Positions 37,315 to 48,859 of a DNA stretch of 64,000 nucleotides are shown here, one piece after another. The DNA is from Lycorma delicatula. Lineage: Eukaryota > Arthropoda > Insecta > Hemiptera > Fulgoridae. The stretch's first letter is position 1, and every line of letters starts with the position of its first letter. The notes under the pieces are model-generated. The model saw only the letters and a program-made list of their open reading frames with translations, was not told the origin of the DNA and did not search any database. The stretch spans positions 143,138,036 to 143,202,035 of the forward strand of contig NC_134458.1 of the NCBI RefSeq assembly GCF_047948215.1, read 5' to 3'. The position numbers and the translations under genes are program-made.

Positions 37315-40025
37315 CATAGCAGGAAATAAATTTGCTTTAATAAAATTTTCTCTAAAATGCCTCTAAATAAACTCGAAATTGGTTTGTTAACGATATCCTC
37401 CATACCCTTCATGAATTTAAAAAAATGAATATGATCAACGTCCCATGTGTAGAAATATTTGAGGCAAATTTGAAGAAAATCGGTTAGGTCAATCCTGAAA
37501 TATAAGGCCAAAAACAGTACTACATAAGTACGCACATACATATATAAATATGTTTATATGAACATATTTTGGTCTAGATGAACTCGTTGCCCCTAAAACG
37601 TAAAAATGTCCAAAAAAAGCCTATACCCCATTTTGAGATGATCACCATATTTTCTCCTTTAATGTTGATATTTTCAAATTTAAAAAATTTAGTTTGTGAA
37701 TTACTGGTATTACAAATAGGAAGGTTTTTATTATTTTGAGGCTATTTAACTTTGTAGACGAAAACCGATATACGGATTGTTAAATTATTTCAAAGACAAA
37801 GTAATCTACTCGTTTTCTAGCATAAGGTTAGTACCTGATGTTTCATAAAATTACGATCATTGTTACACGAATAACGGTAACATATAGCCTTACAAAAGAG
37901 GTAGTTTGGAAAGGTAGAAAAGATTATAAAACCTTATATAATTTTATACTTTTCAAAGTCAACACACAAAGCTAATAAGGCTGATGAAACTGAACGGTAT
38001 TTAACACTGAAAATGGTAGGACAGTTAAAAAGTGTGGATTGTCTAGTAGAAAAGACTAAAGCAAAAAATATTTTATCATTAATTCACTCTGTATTTTAAT
38101 TTACATATATTAAAAAAAAATGCTCTTATTAGATGAGTACTTATATCTTTATTGTAATATAATTGCAGGCTTTTACCATTGGAAAAAATAACGTTAAAAT
38201 AAAAGTTTTCAAAGCTTCTTCACTATGCAGAAACTAACTTTTTTTTTTGTTTGTAACACTTCTCTTTAAAACAAACACTTGATGTTTTTCTTTAATATAT
38301 ACAGTAAAATGAGTTTTGAAATTCACTTCTATAACCTCAATTTTTTTCTTTAAATAAATAAAAAATATTCTATTTCGTATATATATATATATATATAAAA
38401 CTCGGTAAAAGATATGAAAAGGACTTCATATTTTATAACTGAGGTATATTAAGAGGTAGAAAACAAGTGCAGATCTACATAGCTACAAAATTATTACTTC
38501 ATAATGAATTTAAATTATTTTTCTGCCTTCCGCATCCTCCACATTTATTTAAAATAGAAGGTGAATATGTGATACTGGATTTTAATGTAATATTTTACGA
38601 AAAAATGATGGCGAAAGCAATTTTTAGATAAATGGTTTCGTTCTTGAGTTGTAAGCAATCAAATTTACGATAAACGAAAAATCGCTAGTAAAAAAACGAG
38701 GTAAATCAGCCGCTAGTAACTTATTTATTTTGCATTAATTTCACAATTAAATTCAATGAGAAACTATTAGTTATTATCGAAATTAATGGTCAAACACTAA
38801 TAACAGCAGCCTTCACGATAATAATAATAATAATATTACACAGTAATTAATAATTTATAATACTACTACAAATTAAATAGCTAGATGAACTGATATTGAT
38901 TACTTTATCATAATATTTAATTTAAAAATTTAGTTACATGTTTTCGTTCCGGAATTATTTAATTCAATAAATTTTGAAAGTATACTATTCAGCAGAATAT
39001 GTTTAAAATTCTTTCCCTCTACAGATACTGTACATTTACATCTTCTGCATGATTATTTTCTTCGAGGATTTTATATATATATATATATATGTGTGTGTGA
39101 GAATAGTTTTCTATATTCAAAGAAAAACATTGAAGGTAGAGAAATGAGTTTTCAAAATTATTTATACTGTATACATTGAACACAAATATGAAGAGTTTAT
39201 TTTAGAAATAAGAACTATAAACAAAAAGAATAAGTTGTGTCTGCAAAATTGAGATGCTTTTAAAACTGTTATTTTATCATTTGCATATCTTAACTATATA
39301 TAAAGAGAAGAGGGTGTTTTTTATCGGAATAAACAAAAAAACTCCTCGATCTATTGCTACTAAATTTTTACCCATGTTTCTTGGCATAACTGTGAAGGTT
39401 TTTTGATACATTTCATCTCGAAAAATAAAATTTAATGAATTGCGAACTGTAAGTGTCTGTCACTGTGTGGGCTGGGTTTGAACTGATTGATTATGAACAC
39501 CTAAAAACCAATTTCTAGATTTTTTGAGTTTCATTCCGAGTTTCAAGGGTTAAAATTGATTTTTTGAATTTTTTTAAACCCCGTTATTTATTTTTATTTC
39601 TCTGTAACAAATGAAGAAATCAACCGGATTTTTGGTGAGTGTAATCTTCACGTCAATAAACTAATTTCTAAATTTTTGAAATTCGACCAATAAATTTTCC
39701 CAATAACGACTATAGTAAACAAGATATTCACTAGATTTGGGCTTGCAAATTCTCTTCAGATAAATATTTAAAAGCCGTTGTCATTTATTTTTAATTCCGA
39801 TTTTTTTAAGGGGATGGGATTGTACCACTTAATAAGGGGTACCTTATTTATAAGCGCCGAAGATACGGTGCTGTGGCCCGTCCACACAGCTACTGCCACC
39901 GTTATTATACGTGACACTAGTTGCACCTGCCTTGACTAAAAAACATAAAATAAAAGATTGATCGCTACGGGAAACGCAAGTAACCATATAGCGCGGCGAA
40001 GCTGCGACGAGGAGCTAGTATGTAT
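37315..40025. repeat. Dispersed composite repeat, copy 2 (non-coding part)
   Basis: The fuller paralogue of 1-2,480, sharing its order of segments throughout. It includes about 250 extra bases at 37,455-37,705, where a transposon-tail style sequence (AAATTTGAAGAAAATCGG) stands. (TA)n tracts at 38,379-38,396 and 39,070-39,092. No gene visible. Confidence 0.75.
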
Positions 40026-40029
40026 GTAT

Positions 40030-42300
40030 ATAAAGCGACTATTCCAGGATGCCTTAATATGTGTCCTATAAGTCTGTCTCTTCTTTTAACTATATTTTTT
40101 CAAATGCTATATATTTTCAAATTTATCCACCCGTCTGATTTTTAGCATTCTTTTATAGCACTACATTTCAAAAGCTTCTAATCTTTTCTTCTCAGGTACT
40201 CCAATCGACCAAGTTCCACTTGCATATAAAGCTACATTCCAAACATATACTTTCATAAATGTTTTCATGACGATTAAGTTAATTTTTGGTGTAAGCAAAT
40301 TATATTCCTGTCGTTTCGCTTGTGCTATTCGGCATTTTATATCGCTCCTGCTTCGTCCATCTTTAGTAATTCTACTTCCCAAATAACAAAATTCTTCTAC
40401 CTCCGTAATCTTTTCTCTTACTATTCTTATACTCAGTGATCCATTTCATTATTTTCGTTTTATTCTTCTTTATTTTCATGCGGTAGTTCATGCGTAGGAC
40501 TTCATTCATGCCATTCACTGTTTCTTCTAAATATCTTTTATTCCCAGCAAGAATTACTATATCATCGGCAAATCGACACAGCTTAATCTTTTCACCTTGC
40601 ACTGTTACTCCGGATCTAAATTGTTCATTACTATTCCTCTTATGCTCTTCAATTATTACTGTTGCAGTTTGGTTCCTGTAAATGTTAGCATTTGTTCTTT
40701 TATCTCTATACTTGAATCCAACATTTTTTTAAATGTTGAACAGTTTATTCCAGTCTACGTTATCAAATGCCTTTTCTAAGACTATAAATGCTAAGTTTGT
40801 TGGTTTGGTTTTCTTTAATCTTTCTTTTACTATTAATCTGAGTGCTAAAATTGCTTCCCTTGTCCCTAAACGTTTCTGAAACCAAATTAGTCTTCTCCTA
40901 ACACTTCTTCCACTCCCCTTTTAATTTTTCTGTACAGAATTCTAGTTAAATTTTTGATGCATGAGTAGTTATTCTAATTGTTCTGTATTCTTCACATTTA
41001 TCTGTTCCTGCTTTCTGTAGTATCATGACAATAACACTTTTTGATGTCTAATGGAACTTCCTTATTTCCGTAAATATTACACACCAGTTTGTATAATCTA
41101 TCTATCACTTCCTCACCATCACTGCGCAGTAATTCTGCAGGTATCCTGTCTTTCCCAGGATCCTTTCTGTCACTCAAATCTTTTAATGGTCTCTTAAATT
41201 CACATCTCAGTATTGTATCTACCTTTTGATCCTATTCGACCTCCTCTTCTCTATAACACCAGTTCCTAATTCATTTCCTCCGTGTAACTCTTCAACATAT
41301 TCCACCCTCCTACCGACCTTTTCTTTCGTATTATTAATCGGTGTACCACCTTTGTTTAACACATTATTGGATTTTAACTCATGTACACAAGATTTTCTTC
41401 ATGTTTTTAAACTCCAATCTACATTTCATTATCACCAAAGTATGGTCACTATCAATGTCTGCTTCAGGATAATCTTTTCAGTCAATGAGTTCATATCTAT
41501 ATCTTTGTTCAACCATGGTATAATTTACCTATTACCTTGCGCTATTGCCCGGATTTTTTCATGTCTTTTCTATTATTATTTATAAAATTGGTGTTGGCAA
41601 TTACATTATACTTCGTGCAGTATACTTCGAGAGGAATGAAAGAGGGGATCGACTCACTTCGTGAGTCGATCCCCTCTTTCATTCCTTTTGCCCAGCTCGT
41701 ATTCACCCACAATATTTCATTTCTTGTCTTTTCCGATGCTTGCATTCCAATCTCCAACAATTAAATTTTCATCACCTTTTATGTGTTTAATTGCTTCGTC
41801 AATTTCTTCGTATGCACACTCTACTTCAACATCATCATGGGTACTTGTAGGCGTATAGGCGTTAAAAATGGTTGTCAGCTTACGTTTTGATTTTATCCTT
41901 ATTACAATAATTGTATCGCTATGCATTTCGAAATACTCTACTCTCTTCCCTATCTTCTTGTTCATTACAAAACCTACTCCTGCCTGCCCTTTATTTGAAG
42001 CTGAGTTAATTGTTTTAAATTTATCTGACCAAAAGTAGTTTTCCTCTTTCCACTGAACCTCGCTAATTCCTACTACATTTAACCTTTTTCATTTCCCTCT
42101 TTAAACTTTGTAACCTACCAACCTTTTTTAGTCTTCTAAAATTCCACGCTCCGACTATTAGAATGTTTTTTAATTTTCTGTTGACCCATTCCTTAGTCGT
42201 CCCCACCCGCAGATCCGAACGGGAGACCAGTTTACCTCCGGAATATTAGCAAGGAAGGCGCCTCCATCTTTGTTACATGAAAATGCAGAGAGCTACATTT
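40030..42300 (-). pseudogene. LINE endonuclease/reverse transcriptase, broken
   Basis: Minus strand, from about 42,290 down. Endonuclease: VGRLQSLKREMKK, EVQWKEENYFWSDKF, GVGFVMNKKIGKRVEYFE, then AYTPTSTHDDVEVE and GDWNASIGKDKK (the GD-x-N-A-x-IG block of APE-type nucleases) in 41,717-42,010. Reverse transcriptase: GFR...G-x-G, LEKAFDNVDW near 40,770-40,800, and the catalytic CRFADDIVILAGNKRYLEE at 40,545-40,578 with both aspartates kept. The end KDGRSRSDIKCRIAQAKR and SGTWSIGVPEKKRLEAFEM reaches 40,161. Numerous stops and frameshifts separate these blocks, so it is inactive. It is far more complete than copy 1 at 2,560-3,302. Clade uncertain (RTE/CR1-like). Confidence 0.85.
41632..41686. repeat. 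Perfect 26-bp hairpin with 3-nt loop inside the LINE
   Basis: The arm at 41,632-41,657 (AGGAATGAAAGAGGGGATCG then ACTCAC) is exactly complementary to 41,661-41,686 around the loop ttc. The right arm's outer part matches the same place in copy 1 (about 2,683-2,694), so the right arm is original LINE sequence and the left arm is an inverted duplicate of it. Confidence 0.95.
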
Positions 42301-42490
42301 TCTTGGAAAAAAAACAGCTGTAGATTTCCATTGCTTTCAGCTGCGCAGTACTCAGAAGACTAGTGATGTTGATATGTTCGTTTAAATCCTCCTGACCTAC
42401 GTCCTTAACAACTACTGAAAGAGCTGCTGCCCTCTTTCAGGAATCATTCCTTTGTCTGGTTCTCAACAGTTACCTCTCCAATATGGTTGC
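42286..42490 (-). repeat. 5' untranslated part of the LINE, copy 2
   Basis: Matches 3,302-3,520. Compared with copy 1, about 20 bases around the initiator region are missing, so the MAEYF start is altered here to an ATG GAG GCG reading. Confidence 0.6.
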
Positions 42491-42576
42491 ACCTTCGGTC
42501 CAGCTAGTCTGTATCACTGGGCATACCATCGGCAAAGTCTCATGATTCATAAAGGGTTATATATCTATTTTTTCTA

Positions 42577-42611
<35 letters not shown>

Positions 42612-43900
42612 AAATATTTTTTTGAAATGCAGTGGAATGATTTTCTTATTAAATCTATTTTGTAATTAATTATTAATTGAAATAGTCCAATAAAGGGTAA
42701 TTTATATCTGGTAGATTTTAATTGTTGTCTGAGATATTAGATGTATTTCTAAAGAAAATAGAAGTAATTTAGAAATCGTAGAGTAATTTATTTTTGAAGC
42801 TCCTGCTTGTTAACGAACAATAAAAACAATTATAAAAATTCTATTTTCTTCTGTAGAAAATCAAGACAGATAAAATAATTAAAATGAGTGTACAAACAAA
42901 TAAATAATTATATTTTTCGTATTTCCAGCTATAAAAGAATGATAAATAGATAAACAAAGAATAATATAAATTTTTGGATAACATTTTTTATTTATTTATT
43001 ACCTTTTAAAAAGGTATTTTACAAAAGATTTTATTTACCTTTTACAAAAGGTATTTTAAGACAAATATAAAATGGTGTATTTTTCGATCTTAATCTTTTA
43101 TCTTCTGTCAAAATTTCACAAAAACTATTAAAAATGCAGTTTTGGGACTTTTTTCAGTTTTTCATGTCAGATTTCAAATAAAACCACTAAATTTATCCTT
43201 TAATTGTGTCAAGAATTACGTTTTGGCTTAGTTTTACCGAAGACTAAGAAATTAGGGTAAAATATTTCGCCAGCTGACACTCCCTAACGTAGCATTTCGG
43301 AACCTATATTTGTATGAATTTTTTTTCTTTATTTTCACCAGTAGCATGTCCTGAAATTTTGTTACATTAGTCGTGAATCACTGTATATATTTTTTCAGCC
43401 TGAAAATTGTGAATAATAGTGTACTGTGTTCAATGCTACCGAGAGATTTATGACAATTACAAATTGGTATACTCTTAAACTAAAATTTAAAAGTGAAATT
43501 TTTTAACTACATTTATTTCTATTGAACAGAGAGACAAAAATACCGATCAGTATTCGTATTTTAACAAAGTTAAAACTATAAATACTGTTTCAAAATGATT
43601 CAGACATCATTAGATTAAATTAGACATTTACTCTGTGTTTTCTATGCTTTTATAGATAATCGGAAAAATTAATAGTGGGCTTATGAGTGATTCCTAATTT
43701 ACCATTATCGACTTCTTTCAAATACGTTTTTGTATGAACCCCTTATATTTACAGCACTGTACCAGATTATTTAGATTAATAATCTCTATTTTATAAAATA
43801 TTTGTATAATATTTATTTATTAATAATATTTCTTTATTTACTAAAAAATTGTTCGGTATGCTGGTTTTCTGCCTTACTTTACGTGAAGTTGAATCTTATA
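42491..43900. other. No gene seen
   Basis: (TA)n microsatellite at 42,580-42,608. Small repeated hairpins with TACCTTTT...AAAAGGTA at 43,000-43,055. A degraded dispersed repeat at 43,060-43,400. No coding stretch recognised. Confidence 0.5.
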
Positions 43901-43904
43901 TAAA

Positions 43905-44430
43905 CAGCATGGAGCTCTTCATGCAGGAATAACCTTTGAAAGGATTAATTGCTGTTTGTGAATAGGGCAAACTAAACTTACTCATGGCCACCTAATGCGT
44001 CATATCGATGCACCTGTTTTTGTTCGCTGCAACTGCCAATAACGATATATTACATCCTTGTGGATTGTGTTTGTTACGTGGTATTGTGTCGGAAATTTAA
44101 ATTAGGAGCTGATATTGGAGATATTCTAGGAAACAATATGAAACAATATAGAATTGTTTCTTAAGGCCGTGCATCTGTATTCCAATATTTAATAATTACT
44201 ATAGTATGTTTTTTAGTGGTTCATATTGTGTTTATTTTCCCCCATTTTTTCTGTGTTATTGCGCGTTTTGCGTGTTAATTTTATTTTTTATATTATTGTT
44301 ATTTTGTTTTCATATCCACTATATTTAGAATTTGATGGTATAGAATTTGTTTGTTTATGCATTGCTTCCGGGTACTAATGACGAACCTTTGTTGTGCGCC
44401 CCATAAAGAAAAAAGAAAATAAATAAAAAT
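43905..44430 (+). pseudogene. 3' end of I-type LINE, copy 1
   Basis: Closely parallels 58,630-59,220: GGAGCTC-TTATGCAGGAATAAC, then a frame-broken zinc-knuckle region ending LVDCVCYVVLCRKFKLGA. The 3' terminus reads GGGTACTAATGACG...GTTGTGCGCCCC followed by an A-rich tail (44,404-44,430). The RNase H region is missing: a short 5'-truncated copy with frameshifts. Confidence 0.75.
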
Positions 44431-46020
44431 AGATAAAAAACTAGTTCAGTTAATTTCTGCATCACATTTACGGTCTACCATGCAAATTATCAATGAATTG
44501 GTAAAATATATTTTTTCTAGAACATTATTCATATTATTTGAGCCCAAACTTTTTTTATATAATTTTCCATTTTGTAATTTTCTTATTTTTGGAAAAAAGT
44601 CTCTTAAAACACTCCTATTTTTGGAGCTAAATCTTTCTCCAGTTAAGCTCAGAAAAATGGACAATATAAACTATCAATATCCTATACATCTAAGTGTTAT
44701 TTAATCATGAATGACCATCTGTTGAGGTAATATCCTACATTTTTCAAAATATTAATTCCTCACCATAATTAATTCATCACTTTCTCACTGTCTTTATAAT
44801 TTTTAGCTTTGTTATTTAAAAAATTTAAAGTTTTATTTGATCTTCAGTTTTAAGGTTGCTGGATTTTTTAATTTATTTATATATTTCTACATTTCAGAAA
44901 TATTACGGTTTATTACTATCATTTTGGAATTCTGTTTATTAATTTTTTTTAATATTACTCTCTCACTCTCTATCTTTTACCTTCTCCCCCAAAATTTACG
45001 TAAGATTGGAAAGAATTCGACTGAGTTTTTAGGTTTAATAGTTTTCCTAATTTTAATTTAGTAGAGGAAGATTATGTAATAAATAAACTTTTTAAATGGT
45101 TTTTTTTATGTATAAAAAAATATCCGTCATATTTTATTATAATTATAAAAATAAATTCTTAATGTGGCTGTAAAACTTCAATTGGTTAATTTTAATTTAG
45201 AAATGTATTATCGATTAATAATTATTGTTAATAACATTTTAACCAAATTAGTTTAAATATTAATTATTACATAAAAGAATACAGCATTATGCAGAATAAA
45301 AATTCTAAGAATTACAGATTGTAACGGATGTAACAGAAGTGTTAATTCGAAATAAAGTTCATCAGATTTATTGGAAAAAAAAGTGAAAGCAGAAATAAAA
45401 TCTGATGAAAACGAAGAATAAAAAGTTTTTTGAACATCCTTTCTGTTAAGACTGATAAACAGTATTAGACGGTAACTACTGAAAAAAATTCAAATTTACT
45501 ATTAGGCTATTTTTCTTACATTATTGTGTAAACAATCAGTAGCAAGACTTTTTCTTGTTGTATCACCTAGTAAACTATATTATTAATTTTGAAGGTAATT
45601 ACAGAAAATAAAGAAATTGTGATGAATAATTTCTCTAAAACCTTTGTTTAATTGAAAAAAAGGTTAGATCTTAATTTTAGTTTTTGATTGGAAAAAATTA
45701 ACTAAAAACCAAGTCTTAATCAGAAAAGGGGATAAAAATAATGGAAAAATTTCGTAATTTTTTATCATATTCAGTAAAAAGAATATCCAAGTTTTAGGGA
45801 ATTTTTTTAAGTTAAAAAATTAATATGACATTTGTTGCTGAAGTCAGTAGTTTTGAGATAATATTTTTACATTCTTTAATTTTTTTCACTGTCATGCTAA
45901 TCATCTACTCCCCATGATTCTTCGGAAACTTAATGAGTGAGTATTATAAAAAATGACAAAGAAGTAAGTCAGCAACCTCTATTTATTTCTTTATTCAACG
46001 TGTATTTTTACTCTACCATT
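44431..46020. other. No gene seen except a duplicated exon edge
   Basis: AT-rich with chance frames of 70-75 codons at 44,446-45,061. The segment 45,485-45,578 duplicates 46,029-46,120 (see findings). Confidence 0.5.
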
Positions 46021-46112
46021 AAATTAAAAAAAATTTCAAATTTACTATTAGGCTATTTTTCTTACATTATTGTGTAAACAATTAGTTGGGAGACTTTTTC
46101 TTGCTGTATCAC

Positions 46113-46166
46113 CTGGTAAACTGCTGCACGTTACACTGGTAACACTTGTCTCCAGCCTTCCCATAC
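46113..46166 (-). CDS. Candidate 54-nt exon, possibly receptor tail
   Basis: On the minus strand ATGTTTACAG stands before 46,166 and GTGATA follows 46,113, so both splice sites are present. Entered after one base of a split codon (the exit phase of the exon at 55,561, completing AGT = Ser) it reads S-MGRLETSVTSVTCSSLP and leaves one base over. A Ser/Thr-rich tail of this kind suits the cytoplasmic end of a class B receptor. In another phase it reads YGKAGDKCYQCNVQQFTR, reminiscent of a Ly6-type start, which I consider less likely. The donor side is duplicated 546 bases downstream. Confidence 0.45.
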
Positions 46167-47770
46167 CTGTAAACATGATTAATTTTATTTTTTTAGTAAT
46201 GCATAGTTCTTAAATTATTTTAACAATTATAAGTAAAGTAAAATAAGGAGTTTGATTTTTATATTTATAATTTTAGTAGTATATATTCCTTAAATGAATT
46301 CTCCGTATAACTTGTGATTTTGAAGTCGTCAATGAATTAAAAAGAACTAACTTCTCACTAACACTTAATTTAATATTGATTTCAGAACTTCAAATTTAAA
46401 TAATTGAAATAAATTTATTTTTTTAACTTTTTAAAACAACTCTTTTTAAAAGATATATATTACAAATTTGTTTTATTTTTAATTAGAATACAAATAAATC
46501 TACAAATCACGCTGCTCATATGACAAAATGGGTTTGTAAGAAATACAAATGCCAGAAGTCAGTATCTTGATAAAACTAAACGTTTACAGAGAAACGACGT
46601 AAAAAAAACTATTTCCAATCTTAAGCCAAGGATTTACGAGATACGTACCATTTTTTTACTTAATAATTAACCCAATTTTCTTGAATTTAGTTTGGAAAAT
46701 ACTTTGAATATCACAATAATATTATGCTAGATATAATACTGTATTTGATTAATAATAGTATTATAAAATAATGGCAACAAAAAAGGGAAAATTATTTTCA
46801 GATTATTTGGGTAAGCGATTTAATTTTTTTTTTTTAATCCTTCCATTACAGTGATACCACCAGGTAGTCTTCTACAAAAAAATCGATTCATTTTGTTAAA
46901 TGTAAAGTTTGAACATACTTAAAAAAACACACAGTATATCTAATTGAGAATCCCATTTTTAAATGAAAGTCCTTAAAAAATATTAGAATTTAGAACTTTA
47001 TGAGAAAAAGGATTATGTTCAGCTAAAGAAGGAAGACAAGTCAAAAATAGATGAAAGGCAAGTCGATACCTGTCTTACTACAATTTACTAAAGCAGAAAA
47101 ATCAAAAATATATTTCCGTACTTTTTAAAATGCTTAAATTGTTCCTTTTTGTTCCATTAACAAATTATTCTTACCAACTTCTAAATTTTGCTTTACATCT
47201 TTATTCGTATCATAAACAAAATTTGTAGGGTAAAATTAAATTTGACACGTAAATTTGATAAAAATACAGAAGATTCCCCGATGGTGCATGCATAATTTAA
47301 AACAGTCTTCTAATAAATCAGGGGTATCTTTTTTCCCATGCTTTATTGTTATTACTTTGTTAGTTAAAAAAAATGTAATTTTATAGTGTGAAAATATAAA
47401 ACTTTAAATTATATACAAACAAGGAAATACTTGGATAAAATAATTTTTATATCTGCAGTAATTAATAATGTAAGCAAGTAAAATTAATATTACAAATTTT
47501 CAAACATATTTAGCTGTTAATTTTCCTATCAAATTTTAATACATCTACTTTTAAAATTTTCACTCCTCAAAATATAACTTATCTCACTAAACAATTGACA
47601 TTTATTTTGTTATGTTGATTCTGTTCATATTTATTATTTGTTACGCGAGGCTTTTCTAACGATAGGTATATTTATTTTTCGTGAATGTAATTGTTATTTA
47701 ATTTACAACAGAACAGTAAGTAGTGTTGTTTTGCTATTATTTTTTCCGATGAGTCTGAAGAACCCCATTT
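46167..47770. other. No gene seen; presumed intron
   Basis: AT-rich throughout, without recognisable transposon protein. It lies between receptor exon candidates on the minus strand. Confidence 0.45.
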
Positions 47771-48180
47771 ACGGGGGGAGTGTCGGACTCGCTAACAAGT
47801 TCAGCTAGATGTTATTAAGAGAGCGTATGTGTGCCTGCGCCCTACCGACCAAACCTCATATCTCACCGATCCTCTCCTCCCGGGGTCGGGTTCACAATTA
47901 AGCATTGCTCGTCCCCGAGAAGTACCTTTGGGCTAGAGGGATCCAGTGCCTCCATCCTTCATCACCGACGCCCATCTACGCAAGCGCGGACGAAAAACGG
48001 TTCGACAGAGAGCTGTCTTTCACCCTCCTGTCACGTTCTTCCGTCTCAGTCTGAGGACTTTGTATTGTGGTACTCTCTACAATATCCATCTGGAAGCATC
48101 CATCAGTTCCCCTCTTCCCGGACTTTGGTTTGCAGGACCCCATTAAATGCTTCCGTATTATTCTTCTTACTAACTGGCTA
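47771..48180. repeat. GC-rich island, unidentified repeat fragment
   Basis: Sharply bounded GC-rich stretch inside AT-rich DNA. The plus strand has a 124-codon frame from 47,831 and the minus strand a 71-codon frame, neither like a known protein. Its texture resembles the untranslated ends of arthropod LINEs (compare the GC-rich 5' region at 22,152-22,696), but no sequence match between them was seen. No poly(A) or terminal repeats found. Confidence 0.4.
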
Positions 48181-48711
48181 TTATGGAGCAAGTTTATTAT
48201 TATAAGAAATTAGTGAAACTGAAATTTTATTTTCAGTAATCAGCTTGACTAGAATTTTATTTCTTTGAATGATGTATTATATATTTATAACGATAACGTT
48301 ATGTTAACGATAATTACCAGTTAGGAAGAGGTTTAAAAAAACATTACAAAAATAATGAAATTAAGAGGGTGTTTTACATAAAAATTACCAAAAAACAAAG
48401 ATTACACAGTTAATATTTTGAGATAGAAAATAATTCAATTCTGAAATCATGCTTACTATTTACTAAAAAAAAAATGACAATCAATGTTCCAAACGACATA
48501 CTAAAAAAATACTAATCTGATGTTTGTTGCTTACAGAAATATAATTTTTTTTGCATTGTTAATTTTAGTGTTAATCAGTCTTTAATTACTCGTTTTAATT
48601 TTATTTATTAATTTTTAAATTACGATACATTCAAAGAAAAAGAGAATCGAATCTTTACTTACTTTATTCTAAATGTTTTTTTATCTTTTTCTTCATTGGT
48701 TTTCGTTTTAG

Positions 48712-48843
48712 GTCAATATTTATGAATCATACACATTTCGAGCTTCCCAAGCCCATCTTCGTGGTTATAAACACATTAAAAAAAATAATTATAATAAATG
48801 TAAGACTTTGGCAGATGTGTTAATAAAGTATAGAGGCCATTAA
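48712..48843 (+). CDS. Candidate terminal exon, unknown protein
   Basis: A long pyrimidine tract and TTTTCGTTTTAG (acceptor 48,710-48,711) precede a phase-0 frame of 43 codons: VNIYESYTFRASQAHLRGYK, HIKKNNYNKCKTL, ADVLIKYRGH, TAA at 48,841-48,843. An AATAAA lies at 48,822-48,827, just before the stop. It is on the strand opposite the receptor gene, within its presumed intron. Protein not recognised; it could be the end of a nested gene, a transposon gene piece, or chance. Confidence 0.3.
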   Translation, partial: VNIYESYTFRASQAHLRGYKHIKKNNYNKCKTLADVLIKYRGH

Positions 48844-48859
48844 ATAACTTTTTATTATT

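Noticed and set aside
37981..38005. CTGATGAAACTGAA in copy 2 of the composite repeat
   Set aside because: No stem II pairing before the next GAAA, and copy 1 does not keep the motif (ACTTATGAAAC).
46113..46166. Reading the 54-nt exon as the start of a Ly6-type protein (GDKCYQCN)
   Set aside because: It needs a phase different from the upstream receptor exon and no further cysteine-rich exon was seen; kept only as an alternative.
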